DNA of 64,000 bases from JALOLG01 sp963776935 (GCA_963776935.1 CAVZOP010000015.1:124001-188000), one strand, 5' to 3'; positions 8,336 to 17,603 are shown, counted from the first letter of the stretch. The notes: generated from the letters alone by a model not told the origin. Program-made: numbers and translations.

Positions 8336-9813
8336 ACGGCTACGTACTGCGACCCCGCTCGCTCCGCATGATCGACGATCGCGTGCGCCATGCGCCGGAA
8401 GATGAGCCAGTGGAACGGCAACATCGTGTACCAGTAGAGGCGGCCGAACAGACCCTTGGGAGCGAAGAACGCCACCTGGTGCAGCCGCAGCGTTTCGGGC
8501 TCGTCGCCGGGTTCGATGCGCCACGTCAGCCACGCCTTTCCCGGCACCTTCATCTCGGCCTCGAGCACCAACTGGTGGCCGCGCTCCACTTCGACGACGC
8601 GCCAGAAGTCGAGCGATTCTCCCGGCCGCAGCTCCACGGGGTGACGTCGGCCGCGCCGTAGGCCCGGCCCGCCGATCAGCTTGTCGGCGAACCCGCGGAG
8701 CGACCACGCCCAGTCCACGACGTAGTAGCCGTGCTCCCCGCCGATGCGGGCGAACGCCTCGTACAGAGCCTCGGGCGTGGCGTCGCTCTCGACCGTCTGA
8801 TGGTCCTCCAGGATCGATCCACCAGACCAGTCGGGATCGCCTGGGATCGCGTCGGCGGAGGCGAACCCGGCGTCGCTCCAGCGGGTGTCGATCGCCTCCG
8901 CCCGGGTGTGTCGCAGTGCGAGCTCGAGCGACGCCCGAAACGTCAGCGGCTGGTGCGGGACGAGGGTGTCGATGTCGTGATTGGTCATCACCACCTCATG
9001 GCGCAGCGAGTCGATGAGTGGAACGGCGATGCGGGCCGGCAGCGGTGTGACCAAACCGACCCATCGCGACGACAGCCGCGGGCTGAGCAGAGGAACGGGC
9101 ACGATGATCCGCCGCGGCAGCCCGGCCACCTCGGCATAGGTCTGCATCATCTCGGCGTAGGTGACCACGTCGGGTCCGCCGATCTCGAGCACGCGATCGA
9201 CCGCCTCGGGATCGTCGAGCACGGCCGTGAGGTAATGGAGCACGTCGCTGATCGCGATCGGCTGGCACTTCGTGCGCACCCATCGCGGGGTGACCATCGC
9301 CGGCAACACCTCGGTGAGATACCGCAGCATCTCGAACGAGATCGATCCCGACCCGATGATCACGGCCGCTCGCAACTCGGTCGTCGCCGTGCGGCCCGAG
9401 GCGAGGATCTCTCCGACGCGGTGCCGGCTGGAGAGGTGCTCGGACAGGTCGTCGCCGCTGCCCATGCCGCCCAGGTACACGATCCGGCGCAGCGCGGCGA
9501 CATCGGCCGCGTCGCGCACGTTGTGGGCAGCGGTCGCCTCGGTCGCCGCGAAGTCGCCGCCCGTCCCGATCGAGTGGACGAGGTAGTACGCCGCGTCGCA
9601 GCCCTCGAGAGCCGGGGCGAGGGTCTCGGGTTCGAGCACGTCACCCGTGAACAGGCGCACGCGATCGGACCACTCGTAGCGCTCGGCGCGGCCGGCCGAA
9701 CGGGTCAACACCCGCACTCGGTGACCGGCGTCGAGCAGCTTCGAGACCAGGCGCCCCCCGACGTACCCCGTGGCCCCGAGCACGAGCACCTCGCGGGAGC
9801 GCAGTTCGTTCAT
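8326..9813 (-). CDS. NAD(P)-binding SDR fused to DUF2867
   Basis: A 495-residue protein. Residues 1-300 form an atypical short-chain dehydrogenase/NmrA-like Rossmann domain (VLVLGATGYVGGRL, G-x-x-G-x-x-G). Residues about 330-495 are a DUF2867 domain (YYVVDWAWSLRGFADKLIGG and YWYTMLPFHWLIFRRM). This fusion is common in bacteria and is often found beside photolyase genes, but its reaction is not established. It is the last gene of the leftward carH operon, its ATG overlapping the ABC ATPase stop by four bases. Confidence 0.88.
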   Translation of the reverse strand: MNELRSREVLVLGATGYVGGRLVSKLLDAGHRVRVLTRSAGRAERYEWSDRVRLFTGDVLEPETLAPALEGCDAAYYLVHSIGTGGDFAATEATAAHNVRDAADVAALRRIVYLGGMGSGDDLSEHLSSRHRVGEILASGRTATTELRAAVIIGSGSISFEMLRYLTEVLPAMVTPRWVRTKCQPIAISDVLHYLTAVLDDPEAVDRVLEIGGPDVVTYAEMMQTYAEVAGLPRRIIVPVPLLSPRLSSRWVGLVTPLPARIAVPLIDSLRHEVVMTNHDIDTLVPHQPLTFRASLELALRHTRAEAIDTRWSDAGFASADAIPGDPDWSGGSILEDHQTVESDATPEALYEAFARIGGEHGYYVVDWAWSLRGFADKLIGGPGLRRGRRHPVELRPGESLDFWRVVEVERGHQLVLEAEMKVPGKAWLTWRIEPGDEPETLRLHQVAFFAPKGLFGRLYWYTMLPFHWLIFRRMAHAIVDHAERAGSQYVAVQG

Positions 9814-10538
9814 GCGGCGATCACCCCGTCGACGATGTGCACGACGCGGTCGCAGTGATGTGTCATCCGGTCGTCGTGGGTGACCACGACGGCGGCGGTG
9901 CCGCGGTCCTTCATCTCGCGACGGATCAGCTCCATCACCTGCTCGCCGAGCTTGGTGTCGAGCGCGCTCGTCGGCTCGTCGAACAGCACCAGCTCGGGAT
10001 CGTTCATCAACGCCCTGCCGATCGCGACCCGTTGGCGCTGACCGCCCGACAACTGGGCGGGGAGGTTCTTCGACCGGTCACCGAGGCCGAGCTCGTCGAG
10101 CAGCTGGTCGGCGCGTTCGCGGGCGGCGGCCCCGGTGCGACGGCCGAGCTCGTCGACGACGAGGAGGTTCTCGCGGGCGGTCAGGAACGGCACGAGGTTG
10201 ACGGACTGGAACACGAAGCCCACCTTGTGCTGGCGGAACTCGGTCAACTGCTTGGCCGAGTAGTCCGAGATGTCCTCACCGCCGACGACGATGGTGCCCT
10301 CGGTGGGAGTGAGGAGTCCGCCGGCGATCGAGCACAACGTCGTCTTGCCCGAACCGGACGGACCGACCAGGGCGACGATCTCGCCCGGCTCCACCCGGAG
10401 GTCGGCGCGGTCGAGGGCGACGACCTCCTCGTCGGCCATCGGGTACACCTTGCGAACGGCACGCAGCTCGAGCGCTACGTTGCCGTTGCCGGGCTCGGTG
10501 GCGGGCCTGGTGTCGGGAGTGTCGGCGTTGGTGGTCAT
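9810..10538 (-). CDS. ABC transporter ATPase (LolD/MacB/DevA type)
   Basis: A 242-residue ATP-binding subunit with Walker A GPSGSGKTT, Q-loop FVFQSVNLVPF, signature LSGGQRQR, Walker B ELVLFDEPTSALD and an H-loop VVVTHD. The sequence is typical of ATPases that pair with FtsX-like permeases (MacB, LolCDE, DevABC), which extrude lipids, glycolipids, peptides or lipoproteins rather than import solutes. Both permeases are encoded immediately upstream with overlapping start/stop codons. Its place inside a photolyase/CarH operon suggests light-induced export or membrane maintenance; substrate unknown. Confidence 0.93.
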   Translation of the reverse strand: MTTNADTPDTRPATEPGNGNVALELRAVRKVYPMADEEVVALDRADLRVEPGEIVALVGPSGSGKTTLCSIAGGLLTPTEGTIVVGGEDISDYSAKQLTEFRQHKVGFVFQSVNLVPFLTARENLLVVDELGRRTGAAARERADQLLDELGLGDRSKNLPAQLSGGQRQRVAIGRALMNDPELVLFDEPTSALDTKLGEQVMELIRREMKDRGTAAVVVTHDDRMTHHCDRVVHIVDGVIAA

Positions 10539-11650
10539 GAGGCGGTTCCGATCGCTGCGGCCGGGTCGACGCGGAGTACCCGGCGGAGGGAGAAGCCGCA
10601 GCCGACGATGGCGGCGACGAGGAGGAGGGCGGCGCTGAGGACCACCCGGCGCGGCGAGATGTCGAGTGGGATCGAACCCGCCGGGATGAGCGCGTCGATC
10701 CCGAACGCGGCGCCGGCGGCGACGATCGACGCGGCCGTGGTGACGACGACGGCTTGGACGACGAGCCCGGCGAAGAGCGTGCGACTGCGCGCTCCCAATG
10801 CCTTGAGCACGCCGTAGAGGGCGAGGCGTTCGACGGTGAGCAACGCGAAGAACAACGCCACCACCACGGCCGCGATCGCGATGGTCACGCCGATGATCTG
10901 GTTGAACGTCGAGCGCTGCTGGCGCACGCCCGGGATGGCGTCGATCGCTTCGGTGACCGACAGCGACTCGACGCGACCCCCGACGGCATCGTCGATGTCG
11001 TCGGCGAGTCGGTCGGCATCGACGCCGTCGGCGGCTTGCACCACGAGCGCCTGGAACGAGTCGTCGGGCAGGCGGACGTCGGGTCGGTTGGCTGCCATCA
11101 CCTCTCGCCACGTCCCCGGCTCGGCCCACAGGCTCCCCTGTCCGGAGTAGCTCACGTCGGTGACGAACCCGATCACGGTCACCGGCGACCGGGCCGGGCC
11201 CAGCAGGATCTCCATACCGACCTCCACGCCGTCGGCGCGCAGGACGTCGTCGGCGTAGACCTCCCCGGGGGCCGGTGGCTCGGGGATGCCCGACGGCGCC
11301 AACTCGTAGCCGAACAGTGCTGTCGCAGCCAGATCACGTGGACCGTTGCCCGGAACCCGCGCCCCGAGTTGCACGATGCCGATGCCGCCCGTGCGCGCTA
11401 CGCCGGGGACGGCCTCGACCGCGGCGCGTGTGTCGGCGTCGATGCGGCTGCGGGCGAACGTCGAGCGGGCGGTGTCGGAGTACACGATGACGTCGGCCTG
11501 CTGGGCGCGTAGGGCGCCCGTCGAGCCACGGATGAGGCCGTCGAGCAGGCCGCCGAGGAACATCACCAACACGGCGACGAGCGTCAGGATGATCGCGGCC
11601 GTGACGAATCGGCCCGGTCGACGACGGAGCTCACGCAGCGCGAGCTTCAT
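10535..11650 (-). CDS. FtsX-like ABC permease (DevC type)
   Basis: A 371-residue permease. It has an N-terminal membrane helix (FVTAAIILTLVAVLVMFLGG), a large extracytoplasmic MacB-PCD-like domain (residues about 45-240), then three C-terminal helices of the FtsX domain. The start at 11650 (MKLALRELRRRPGRF) matches the usual beginning of the family, and overlaps the previous gene's stop by four bases. It pairs with the ATPase downstream and the sister permease upstream, so the complex could be a heterodimer. Confidence 0.88.
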   Translation of the reverse strand: MKLALRELRRRPGRFVTAAIILTLVAVLVMFLGGLLDGLIRGSTGALRAQQADVIVYSDTARSTFARSRIDADTRAAVEAVPGVARTGGIGIVQLGARVPGNGPRDLAATALFGYELAPSGIPEPPAPGEVYADDVLRADGVEVGMEILLGPARSPVTVIGFVTDVSYSGQGSLWAEPGTWREVMAANRPDVRLPDDSFQALVVQAADGVDADRLADDIDDAVGGRVESLSVTEAIDAIPGVRQQRSTFNQIIGVTIAIAAVVVALFFALLTVERLALYGVLKALGARSRTLFAGLVVQAVVVTTAASIVAAGAAFGIDALIPAGSIPLDISPRRVVLSAALLLVAAIVGCGFSLRRVLRVDPAAAIGTAS

Positions 11651-12768
11651 CGCCCCACCCCTGCCCCGGTGGTCGCCGCGACGGGATCGATGGCCAGCAC
11701 GCGTCGGGCGGCGAGCAAGGACGAGGCGAGGCCCAGCGCGACCAGCAACGCCGACCATCCCAGCACGACCCCGATGTCGAACCGCAACGACAGCGACGTG
11801 GCGTCGAACAGCGTGAGCGGGTAATACAGCGCAGTACCCAGCACCAGGCCGAGCCCGACGATGACGAGCACCTGGACGAGCAACGCGTTCACGAGGCGGC
11901 GGGACGGGGCGCCGATCGCCCGGAGCAACGTCAACGAGCCGGCCTTCTGGATCGTGATGATGAGGAAGAACAACCCCGTCACCAACGGCACGACGAGTCC
12001 GTAGAGCAAGAAGATGATCTGGAACGACTGGCGCACCTGGGCGACACCCGGCGACCGATCGGCGGCCTGTTGGCGCGTCAGCGCGTCGAGGTCTTCGCTG
12101 CCGGCGTTGATGGCGCTGGCCAACTCGTCCGGGGTGGTGCCGTCGGCCGGCACGACCGCGAGCGCGTTCGGGAGCGGGTCGCCACCACCGGGATTGCGGG
12201 CGGCGACGGCGGCGAGGTACGTGTCGTAGGCGACGAACAACGTGGGCGTGACGCTGAGCTGGGCATCGGGCGCCAACCCGACCACCGTCAGCTCGAGCCC
12301 GCCTGGTTCGACGACGATCGTGTCGCCGACGTCGAAGCCGTCGTCGGCGTCGGCCTCGCTGGCGACCGCCTCGCCCGGCTGCTCGGGGAGGCGGCCCGCG
12401 GTCAGGAAGCGCGGCGAGCCGACGCCCTCGCGTTCGTAGCCGATGATCGTTGCATCGGCCGGCTCGCCGGCGGCGATGACCGTGAACGTTCCCTGACCGA
12501 TGTAGCCGATGTCGGCGATGTCGGGTGTGGCCCGCACGACCTGTTCGAGGTCGGGCGTGATCACGCTGCCTTGCAGGACCCGCTGTCCGTCGACGGAGTA
12601 CACGAGCACCGGCGCCGACTGGTTCCGGATGGCGCCGACGAACGACGTGACGAGGCCGCTCTGCAGCGCCTGCTGGAACAGGATCAGGAACACGAGCAGC
12701 CCGATGGCCGCGATCAGCAGGCCGAAACGCACCCAGGCGCGTCGCATCTCCTTCAGCGCGAGGAACAC
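11647..12768 (-). CDS. FtsX-like ABC permease
   Basis: A 373-residue permease starting from GTG (FLALKEMRRAWVRFGLLIAA). The first helix (FGLLIAAIGLLVFLILFQQ) is followed by an extracytoplasmic domain and FtsX helices (IIFLLYGLVVPLVTGLFFLI, VLVIVGLGLVLGTALYY and a final helix). The start lies inside the last codons of the photolyase gene (16-base overlap), so it is co-transcribed with it. Two different FtsX permeases with one ATPase resembles LolCDE-like or DevABC-like exporters; no membrane-fusion protein gene is present. Confidence 0.88.
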   Translation of the reverse strand: MFLALKEMRRAWVRFGLLIAAIGLLVFLILFQQALQSGLVTSFVGAIRNQSAPVLVYSVDGQRVLQGSVITPDLEQVVRATPDIADIGYIGQGTFTVIAAGEPADATIIGYEREGVGSPRFLTAGRLPEQPGEAVASEADADDGFDVGDTIVVEPGGLELTVVGLAPDAQLSVTPTLFVAYDTYLAAVAARNPGGGDPLPNALAVVPADGTTPDELASAINAGSEDLDALTRQQAADRSPGVAQVRQSFQIIFLLYGLVVPLVTGLFFLIITIQKAGSLTLLRAIGAPSRRLVNALLVQVLVIVGLGLVLGTALYYPLTLFDATSLSLRFDIGVVLGWSALLVALGLASSLLAARRVLAIDPVAATTGAGVGR

Positions 12769-14141
12769 GGGCCGGTCCCGACGAGGTCGCGCTGGGAACG
12801 CACGCGGTGGTAGCGATCGAGAGAGTCGGACCGCTCGACGGCGTGGTCGACGATCGGAGCGGGGTACCCCGCCGGAACGCCGTGCGGTCGCAGCCACGGG
12901 TCGTGGATCTCGGTGCTGGGCAACTCCGCCAGCTCCGGCACCCAGCGGCGGATGTAGTCGCCGTCAGGATCGAACTTCCGGCTCTGGCCGACCGGGTTGA
13001 AGATCCGGAAGTACGGCGCCGGGTCCGTCCCCGTCCCCGCCGTCCACTGCCAGCCGTGCTGGTTGCTCGCCAGGTCGCCGTCGATCAGATGGTCCATGAA
13101 GTGCCGTGCCCCGCGGGTCCAGTCGATGTGCAGGTCCTTCACGAGGAACGACGCGGTGATCATCCGCACCCGGTTGTGCATCCAGCCTTGCTCCAGGAGC
13201 TGGCGCATCCCCGCATCGACGAGTGGATACCCGGTCCGACCGGCCGCCCACACATCGAATCGGGCGTCGGCGTCGGCACCGCGGTCGTAGTCCATGCGGG
13301 CCATGTGCGGCTGGAAGGAGACCCGCGCGGTCGAGGGTGCGTGGTCGAGCACGGTGGCGTAGAACTCCCGCCAGGCCAGTTGGCGGCGGAAGCCCTCGTC
13401 GTCCGGTCCGAGATCGTCGAGCAGCGTGCGTGGGTGGATCGCGCCGAGCTTGAGGAATGGCGACATGCGTGACGTGCCATCGGGGCCCGGGTGGTCGCGC
13501 CGGTCGGTGTAATGGGCGAGACCATCGTCGCGGAACCGTGCCCAGGCTCGGTGAGCGGCGGTCTCGCCGGCCTCCGGCAACGTGGCCGCGATCGGTGGGT
13601 CATCGGGGATCGCCACGCCGGCGATCGTCTGCCACTCCACGGCTCTGGGATCGAACCAGCGAGGGGCGTCCCAGCCGTTGCGAACCCACGACCGGTAGAA
13701 CGCGGCGAACACCTGGTACGCATCACCGGTCGGCTTGCGGATCCGGTCGGGGGCGACGGCGTAGGGCGATCCCGTCACGACCAGTGGCACGTCGCCGAGG
13801 GCGGCGGCGACGCGTCCGTCGCGCCGAGCGCCGTACGGGGCGAAGTCGGCGGAGATGTGGACTGCCGCCGCACCGGTCTCGACGACCACCGCCGGGACGA
13901 CCTGTTCGGGGCGACCGGACCGGAGCGCGAGCGCGGCGCCAAACGTCTCGAGCTGGTGATCCAGCGCGCGCAGTGTGCGGAGGAGGTAGGCGAGCCGGGG
14001 ACGGCCGGCGGTCCGGAGCAAGACATCGTCGAGCACGAACAGCGGGATGACCGGCCCCTGCCGAGCGGCCGCGACGAGCGCGGGATGGTCGTCGAGACGG
14101 AGGTCGCGGCGGAACCACAGGACGGTCGGTGACACGCTCAC
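12753..14141 (-). CDS. phr: Deoxyribodipyrimidine photolyase
   Basis: A 462-residue class I photolyase/cryptochrome family enzyme that uses blue light and FADH- to split UV-induced pyrimidine dimers. The antenna domain starts TVLWFRRDLRLDDHPAL. The FAD domain carries MSPFLKLGAIHPRTLL, GYPLVDAGMRQL, WMHNRVRMITASFLVKDL and SNQHGWQWTAGTGTDPAPYF. The W-x-x-x-x-x-W region and N-x-H-x-W favour CPD repair. The GTG start overlaps the carH stop by four bases (GTGA), placing repair directly under the photoreceptor. Confidence 0.96.
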   Translation of the reverse strand: MSVSPTVLWFRRDLRLDDHPALVAAARQGPVIPLFVLDDVLLRTAGRPRLAYLLRTLRALDHQLETFGAALALRSGRPEQVVPAVVVETGAAAVHISADFAPYGARRDGRVAAALGDVPLVVTGSPYAVAPDRIRKPTGDAYQVFAAFYRSWVRNGWDAPRWFDPRAVEWQTIAGVAIPDDPPIAATLPEAGETAAHRAWARFRDDGLAHYTDRRDHPGPDGTSRMSPFLKLGAIHPRTLLDDLGPDDEGFRRQLAWREFYATVLDHAPSTARVSFQPHMARMDYDRGADADARFDVWAAGRTGYPLVDAGMRQLLEQGWMHNRVRMITASFLVKDLHIDWTRGARHFMDHLIDGDLASNQHGWQWTAGTGTDPAPYFRIFNPVGQSRKFDPDGDYIRRWVPELAELPSTEIHDPWLRPHGVPAGYPAPIVDHAVERSDSLDRYHRVRSQRDLVGTGPCSSR

Positions 14142-15052
14142 CAGCCCTGCCCCTGGTGCTGGGCGGCGGTGACCGGATCGCCGGAGAGCAGCCGGGCCCC
14201 GATCCCGTCGGCCATATGCTGGGTCGCGCCCGCTCCGGCCAGGGCGAGCGGTGCGACGGCGGCGAGGAGGGCGAGTTCGTCGAGGATCGCGGTGAAGCAG
14301 TCCGGGGTGGTGGCAGCGACGACGACCAGCTCCGGTCGTGAACGTCCGGCCGCGCGGACCAGCTCGTCGACCGGCGTGCTCGCCCCGAAGTACTCCACCC
14401 GCCACCCGCCTCGGTTGAGCACGACCCCGAAGATCAACAACGGCAGGTCGTGCAACTCGTCGGGCGGGCAGGCGACGATCGCCCGCGGGCCGTTGCCCTC
14501 TCCCCACCCGCGTGCGAGCCCCGCCAGGCGGCCCCTGATCACGTTGCTGGCGAAGTGCTCCTGGGCGATGGTGATCTCCCCTCGGTCCCAGCGCTCGCCG
14601 AGCTCACGTAGGTACGGAACCACGACGTCGCGCAGGGCAGTGGCCAGTGTGAAGTCCGACAGCAGGCGGTCGAGCACCGCCTGCGCAGCGCCTTCGTCGA
14701 ATTCGTCGAACGCACGCTGCAGTGAGCGTGCGAGCTCGTGCAGGTCGGAGCGGCCCGATCCGTCGGACCCGAGCGTGACGCTCCTCGGCGCAGCGAGCGT
14801 CTGTGCTTCGCTGATGGCAGCACGGGCCGCCTCCGCCGCCGACAGCCCCTGGGCGAGGTGGAACTGCATGCGGCGGATCCGGCGCTCGTCGCGGTCGGAG
14901 TAGAGCCGGAAGCCTCCGGGTGACCGCTCGGGCGTCAGCAATCCGTAGCGGGACTCCCACGCACGCAGCACGTGATCGCTGACGCCGACGCGACGGCTCA
15001 GCTCGCCGATCCTCACTGCACTCGGCTGGACGTCAGGTTCCACGGACAACAC
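14138..15052 (-). CDS. carH: CarH/LitR-type B12 photoreceptor repressor
   Basis: A 304-residue MerR-family regulator. Residues about 13-80 are a MerR winged helix (IGELSRRVGVSDHVLRAWESRYGLL), then a four-helix bundle and a cobalamin-binding Rossmann domain. It shows the CarH signature W-x9-E-H (WDRGEITIAQEH), which packs on adenosylcobalamin, and an E-x-H (CPPDELHDLP) where the family has its lower-ligand His; the usual Gly two residues on is Pro. Known CarH proteins bind DNA as tetramers in the dark with AdoCbl and dissociate in light. Target genes here are its own operon and the divergent one. Confidence 0.9.
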   Translation of the reverse strand: MLSVEPDVQPSAVRIGELSRRVGVSDHVLRAWESRYGLLTPERSPGGFRLYSDRDERRIRRMQFHLAQGLSAAEAARAAISEAQTLAAPRSVTLGSDGSGRSDLHELARSLQRAFDEFDEGAAQAVLDRLLSDFTLATALRDVVVPYLRELGERWDRGEITIAQEHFASNVIRGRLAGLARGWGEGNGPRAIVACPPDELHDLPLLIFGVVLNRGGWRVEYFGASTPVDELVRAAGRSRPELVVVAATTPDCFTAILDELALLAAVAPLALAGAGATQHMADGIGARLLSGDPVTAAQHQGQGW

Positions 15053-15076
15053 TCTACAAAACTTCGACAGAAGTTG
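15052..15076. promoter_or_regulatory. Putative CarH operator 1
   Basis: A 25-bp element beginning at the carH start codon. It matches operator 2 at 21 of 25 positions around the shared core CTTCGACAGA. It contains TACA and GACA exactly 11 bp apart (15055 and 15066), like the 11-bp tandem repeats reported for CarH, and an internal inverted repeat AACTTC-gaca-GAAGTT. It overlaps the -35 of the rightward promoter. Confidence 0.6.
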
Positions 15077-15103
15077 TTCGCTTTCGCCGAATCTGGGGAT
15101 ATT
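15074..15103 (+). promoter_or_regulatory. Candidate promoter of the rightward operon
   Basis: TTGTTC at 15074-15079 and GATATT at 15098-15103 with an 18-base spacer resemble vegetative -35/-10 boxes. They lie exactly between the two operator copies, so repressor binding would cover the -35 and the transcription start region. Confidence 0.45.
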
Positions 15104-15116
15104 GTCGGCAACAAGT

Positions 15117-15141
15117 CTCTACAGACCTTCGACAGACCTTG
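15117..15141. promoter_or_regulatory. Putative CarH operator 2
   Basis: The second copy of the 25-bp element, 65 bp from the first, with the same core CTTCGACAGA and the same 11-bp-spaced TACA (15120) and GACA (15131). It lies just downstream of the candidate -10 box of the rightward promoter. Confidence 0.6.
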
Positions 15142-15169
15142 CGCGCTGAGTGCGAGAGAGGAGCACCAC

Positions 15170-15544
15170 ATGCGATCGGCACTGTTCCCCCGGGCACTGG
15201 GGGCCCTCACCGCCGCCTACGGCGCGTACACGTTGGCGCGACCACACTCCCTCGCCCGGCTCGCCGGGCTGTTGACGCCCGATCGACCGGCATCGCCCGC
15301 CACGAGAAACCTCGGCTGGGCGATCGGAGCGCGTGATCTCGTGTCGGGAACGGCGATGATGCTGGCTCCGGCAGGTCCGGCCCTGCGCGCCGCGCTCGCC
15401 GTGCGGGTGGCCTTCGACGCGGGCGACGCCATCGGCTTCGGCATCGCCGTGCCACCGTCGTCGCGGGCGAAGGTGATCGCAGTGGCAGCGGGCTGGGGCG
15501 CGATCTGCGCGTCCGCCTTCCCGAGGACCGGGCGGCGATCATGA
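15170..15544 (+). CDS. Small hydrophobic membrane protein
   Basis: A 124-residue protein, first gene of the rightward light operon. GAGAGGAG eight bases before the ATG fixes the start. It shows three or four hydrophobic segments (ALGALTAAYGAYTLA, LVSGTAMMLAPAGPAL, VIAVAAGWGAICASA). The pattern of an R-N-L-G-x-x-I-G-x-R-D-L segment resembles DUF4267-like small membrane proteins, though I cannot confirm this. Its stop overlaps the next start by four bases, so it is very likely part of the same response. Confidence 0.7.
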   Translation: MRSALFPRALGALTAAYGAYTLARPHSLARLAGLLTPDRPASPATRNLGWAIGARDLVSGTAMMLAPAGPALRAALAVRVAFDAGDAIGFGIAVPPSSRAKVIAVAAGWGAICASAFPRTGRRS

Positions 15545-16824
15545 GCGTGCACGACTTCGGCGACCGTCGCTCGATCGCGGTCGTCGGCGCCGGCGTCGCC
15601 GGCCTGACCGCCGCCTACGTACTGGCGCAGCGGCACGAAGTAACCCTCTACGAAGCCGACGGTCGTCTCGGCGGCCACGCCCACACCCACGACGTCACCG
15701 ATCCCGCCGGCAACGTGCTCGCGGTCGACACCGGTTTCATCGTCCACAACGACCGTACCTATCCGCACCTGCGCCGGCTGTTCGCCGAACTGGGGGTTCA
15801 GACGCGCCCGACCGAGATGAGCATGAGCATCCACGACGAGCGCAGCGGCGTCGAGTTCGCCGGCGGGCGCGGCGCCAAGGGTGTGTTCGCCCAGCCCCGC
15901 CGTGCACTCGATCCCCGCTTCCTCTCGGTGCTGGTCCAGGTCAAGCGGTTCCAGATGCGGGCCAACGCCTTCTTGCGCCGGACCGACGACCGTGACCAGA
16001 CCACGTACGGCGAGTTCCTCCGCACGCACCGCTTCTCCGACGCGTTCGTTCGGCTGTACGCGGTGCCGCTCGTGTCATGCGTATGGTCGATGGGCACCGG
16101 TGCCGCGTTGGAATACCCGGCCCGATACCTGTTCCGATTCCTCGACCACCACGGTCTGCTCGAGTTGTACGGCTCGCCGCAGTGGTACACGGTGGTCGGC
16201 GGTTCGCGGGCCTACGTCGAGGCGATCGGCGACCGACTGCCCCATGTGCGCCAGGGCCAGGCAGTGGCGAACGTGCTGCGTCACGACACCGGGGTCTCGG
16301 TGCAGAACTCCTCGGGCACATGGAGCGACTACGACGGGGTCGTCATCGCCACCCACGCCGACCAGGCGCTGGACATGCTGGCGGATGCCAGCCGCGAGGA
16401 GAAAGAGGTCCTCGGAGCGTTCCGTTACTCCCGCAGCGAGACCATCTTGCACACCGATGAGCGGTTGCTCCCCACCGCACCGCAGGCACGGGCGTCGTGG
16501 AACTACCTCACGCCGTCCGCCACCGCCGGCGATCACGCCCCGGTCGTCACCTACTGGATGAACCGCCTCCAAGGCCTCGACAGCTCCGAGCACTACCTGG
16601 TGACGCTCAACGCCCGCGACCGGATCGACCCCACCAAGGTGATCGCAGTGATGAACTACGAGCACCCGATCTACGACCTCCCGGCGATCGAGGCGCAGGC
16701 CCGCCTGGCCTCGCTGGCGACACCTCGCACCGCGTTCGCGGGCGCTTACCACGGCTGGGGGTTCCACGAGGACGGCTGCCGCTCGGGCGTCGAGGCCGCC
16801 CGCACTCTCGGGGTGGCCTGGTGA
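15541..16824 (+). CDS. FAD/NAD(P)-binding oxidoreductase (COG2907)
   Basis: A 427-residue flavoprotein. The N-terminus IAVVGAGVAGLTAAYVLAQ is the dinucleotide fold, followed by LYEADGRLGGHAHT, and it has the amine-oxidase-like body typical of COG2907 (VDTGFIVHNDRTYP). In many bacteria this gene, DUF1365 and a cyclopropane-fatty-acid-synthase homologue form one light- or singlet-oxygen-induced cluster implicated in fatty acid desaturation/modification. The same order is seen here. The precise reaction is not certain for this protein. Confidence 0.88.
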   Translation: MSVHDFGDRRSIAVVGAGVAGLTAAYVLAQRHEVTLYEADGRLGGHAHTHDVTDPAGNVLAVDTGFIVHNDRTYPHLRRLFAELGVQTRPTEMSMSIHDERSGVEFAGGRGAKGVFAQPRRALDPRFLSVLVQVKRFQMRANAFLRRTDDRDQTTYGEFLRTHRFSDAFVRLYAVPLVSCVWSMGTGAALEYPARYLFRFLDHHGLLELYGSPQWYTVVGGSRAYVEAIGDRLPHVRQGQAVANVLRHDTGVSVQNSSGTWSDYDGVVIATHADQALDMLADASREEKEVLGAFRYSRSETILHTDERLLPTAPQARASWNYLTPSATAGDHAPVVTYWMNRLQGLDSSEHYLVTLNARDRIDPTKVIAVMNYEHPIYDLPAIEAQARLASLATPRTAFAGAYHGWGFHEDGCRSGVEAARTLGVAW

Positions 16825-17603
16825 CCGCGCCCCTCCACGCGACTCACGACCTGCCGGTGCTGCCGGTGCTGCCGGCGATCGTCGACGGCGTCGTCGCCCA
16901 TCGCCGGCGAGGCCCGGTCGGCCACCAGTTCCGCCACCGCGTCTACCAGTGGCTCGTCGACCTCGACGCGCTCCCCCGCCCGCCGTGGTACCTGCGCCCG
17001 GTCGCCCGGTTCGACGCCCGCGACCACCTCGGAGGCACGGGCCCCCAGGCGTCGCGCCACATCAAGGCGAACGTCGAACGGTTCCTGGCCCAGCGCGGCG
17101 TGGGTCTCGGCCCAGGCGCGCGGGTCGTCATGCTCGCCAACGCCCGAGTGTTCGGGCACGTGTTCGACCCGCTCAGCGTGTTCTGGTGCTTCGCCGGTGA
17201 CGGCACATTGCGGTGCGTCGTCGCCGAGGTGCACAACACCTACGGCGAGCGGCACGCCTACCTGCTGACGCCCGGCCCGGACGGTGACGCGAGCACCGAC
17301 AAGCAGTTCTACGTGTCGCCGTTCAACGACGTGTCGGGCTACTACGCGATGCGGTTTACACTCACCCCGCAACACGTCGACGTGACGATCGCCCTGCACC
17401 GGGGCGGGCAACCCGTGTTCGACGCCAGCTTCACGGGCACACCCACGCCTGCGACGACGACGGCGATCGCGCGGTTCGCGCTCGAACGGCCGGCGATGCC
17501 CCAGCGAGTCACGGCGTTGATCCGCCTCCACGGCCTCCGGCTGTGGTGGCGCGGCCTGCCGATCGTCACCCGCCCATCCCACGTGAGACAGGAAGGAGTC
17601 TGA
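16821..17603 (+). CDS. DUF1365 family protein (COG3496)
   Basis: A 260-residue protein starting from GTG overlapping the previous stop (GTGA). It shows the family blocks GPVGHQFRHRVYQWLVDLD, RVFGHVFDPLSVFWCF, EVHNTYGERHAYLL and KQFYVSPFNDVSGYY. DUF1365 almost always accompanies the COG2907 flavoprotein and a CFA-type methyltransferase; a role in modifying membrane acyl chains is inferred from that linkage. No membrane helix is evident. Confidence 0.9.
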   Translation: MTAPLHATHDLPVLPVLPAIVDGVVAHRRRGPVGHQFRHRVYQWLVDLDALPRPPWYLRPVARFDARDHLGGTGPQASRHIKANVERFLAQRGVGLGPGARVVMLANARVFGHVFDPLSVFWCFAGDGTLRCVVAEVHNTYGERHAYLLTPGPDGDASTDKQFYVSPFNDVSGYYAMRFTLTPQHVDVTIALHRGGQPVFDASFTGTPTPATTTAIARFALERPAMPQRVTALIRLHGLRLWWRGLPIVTRPSHVRQEGV

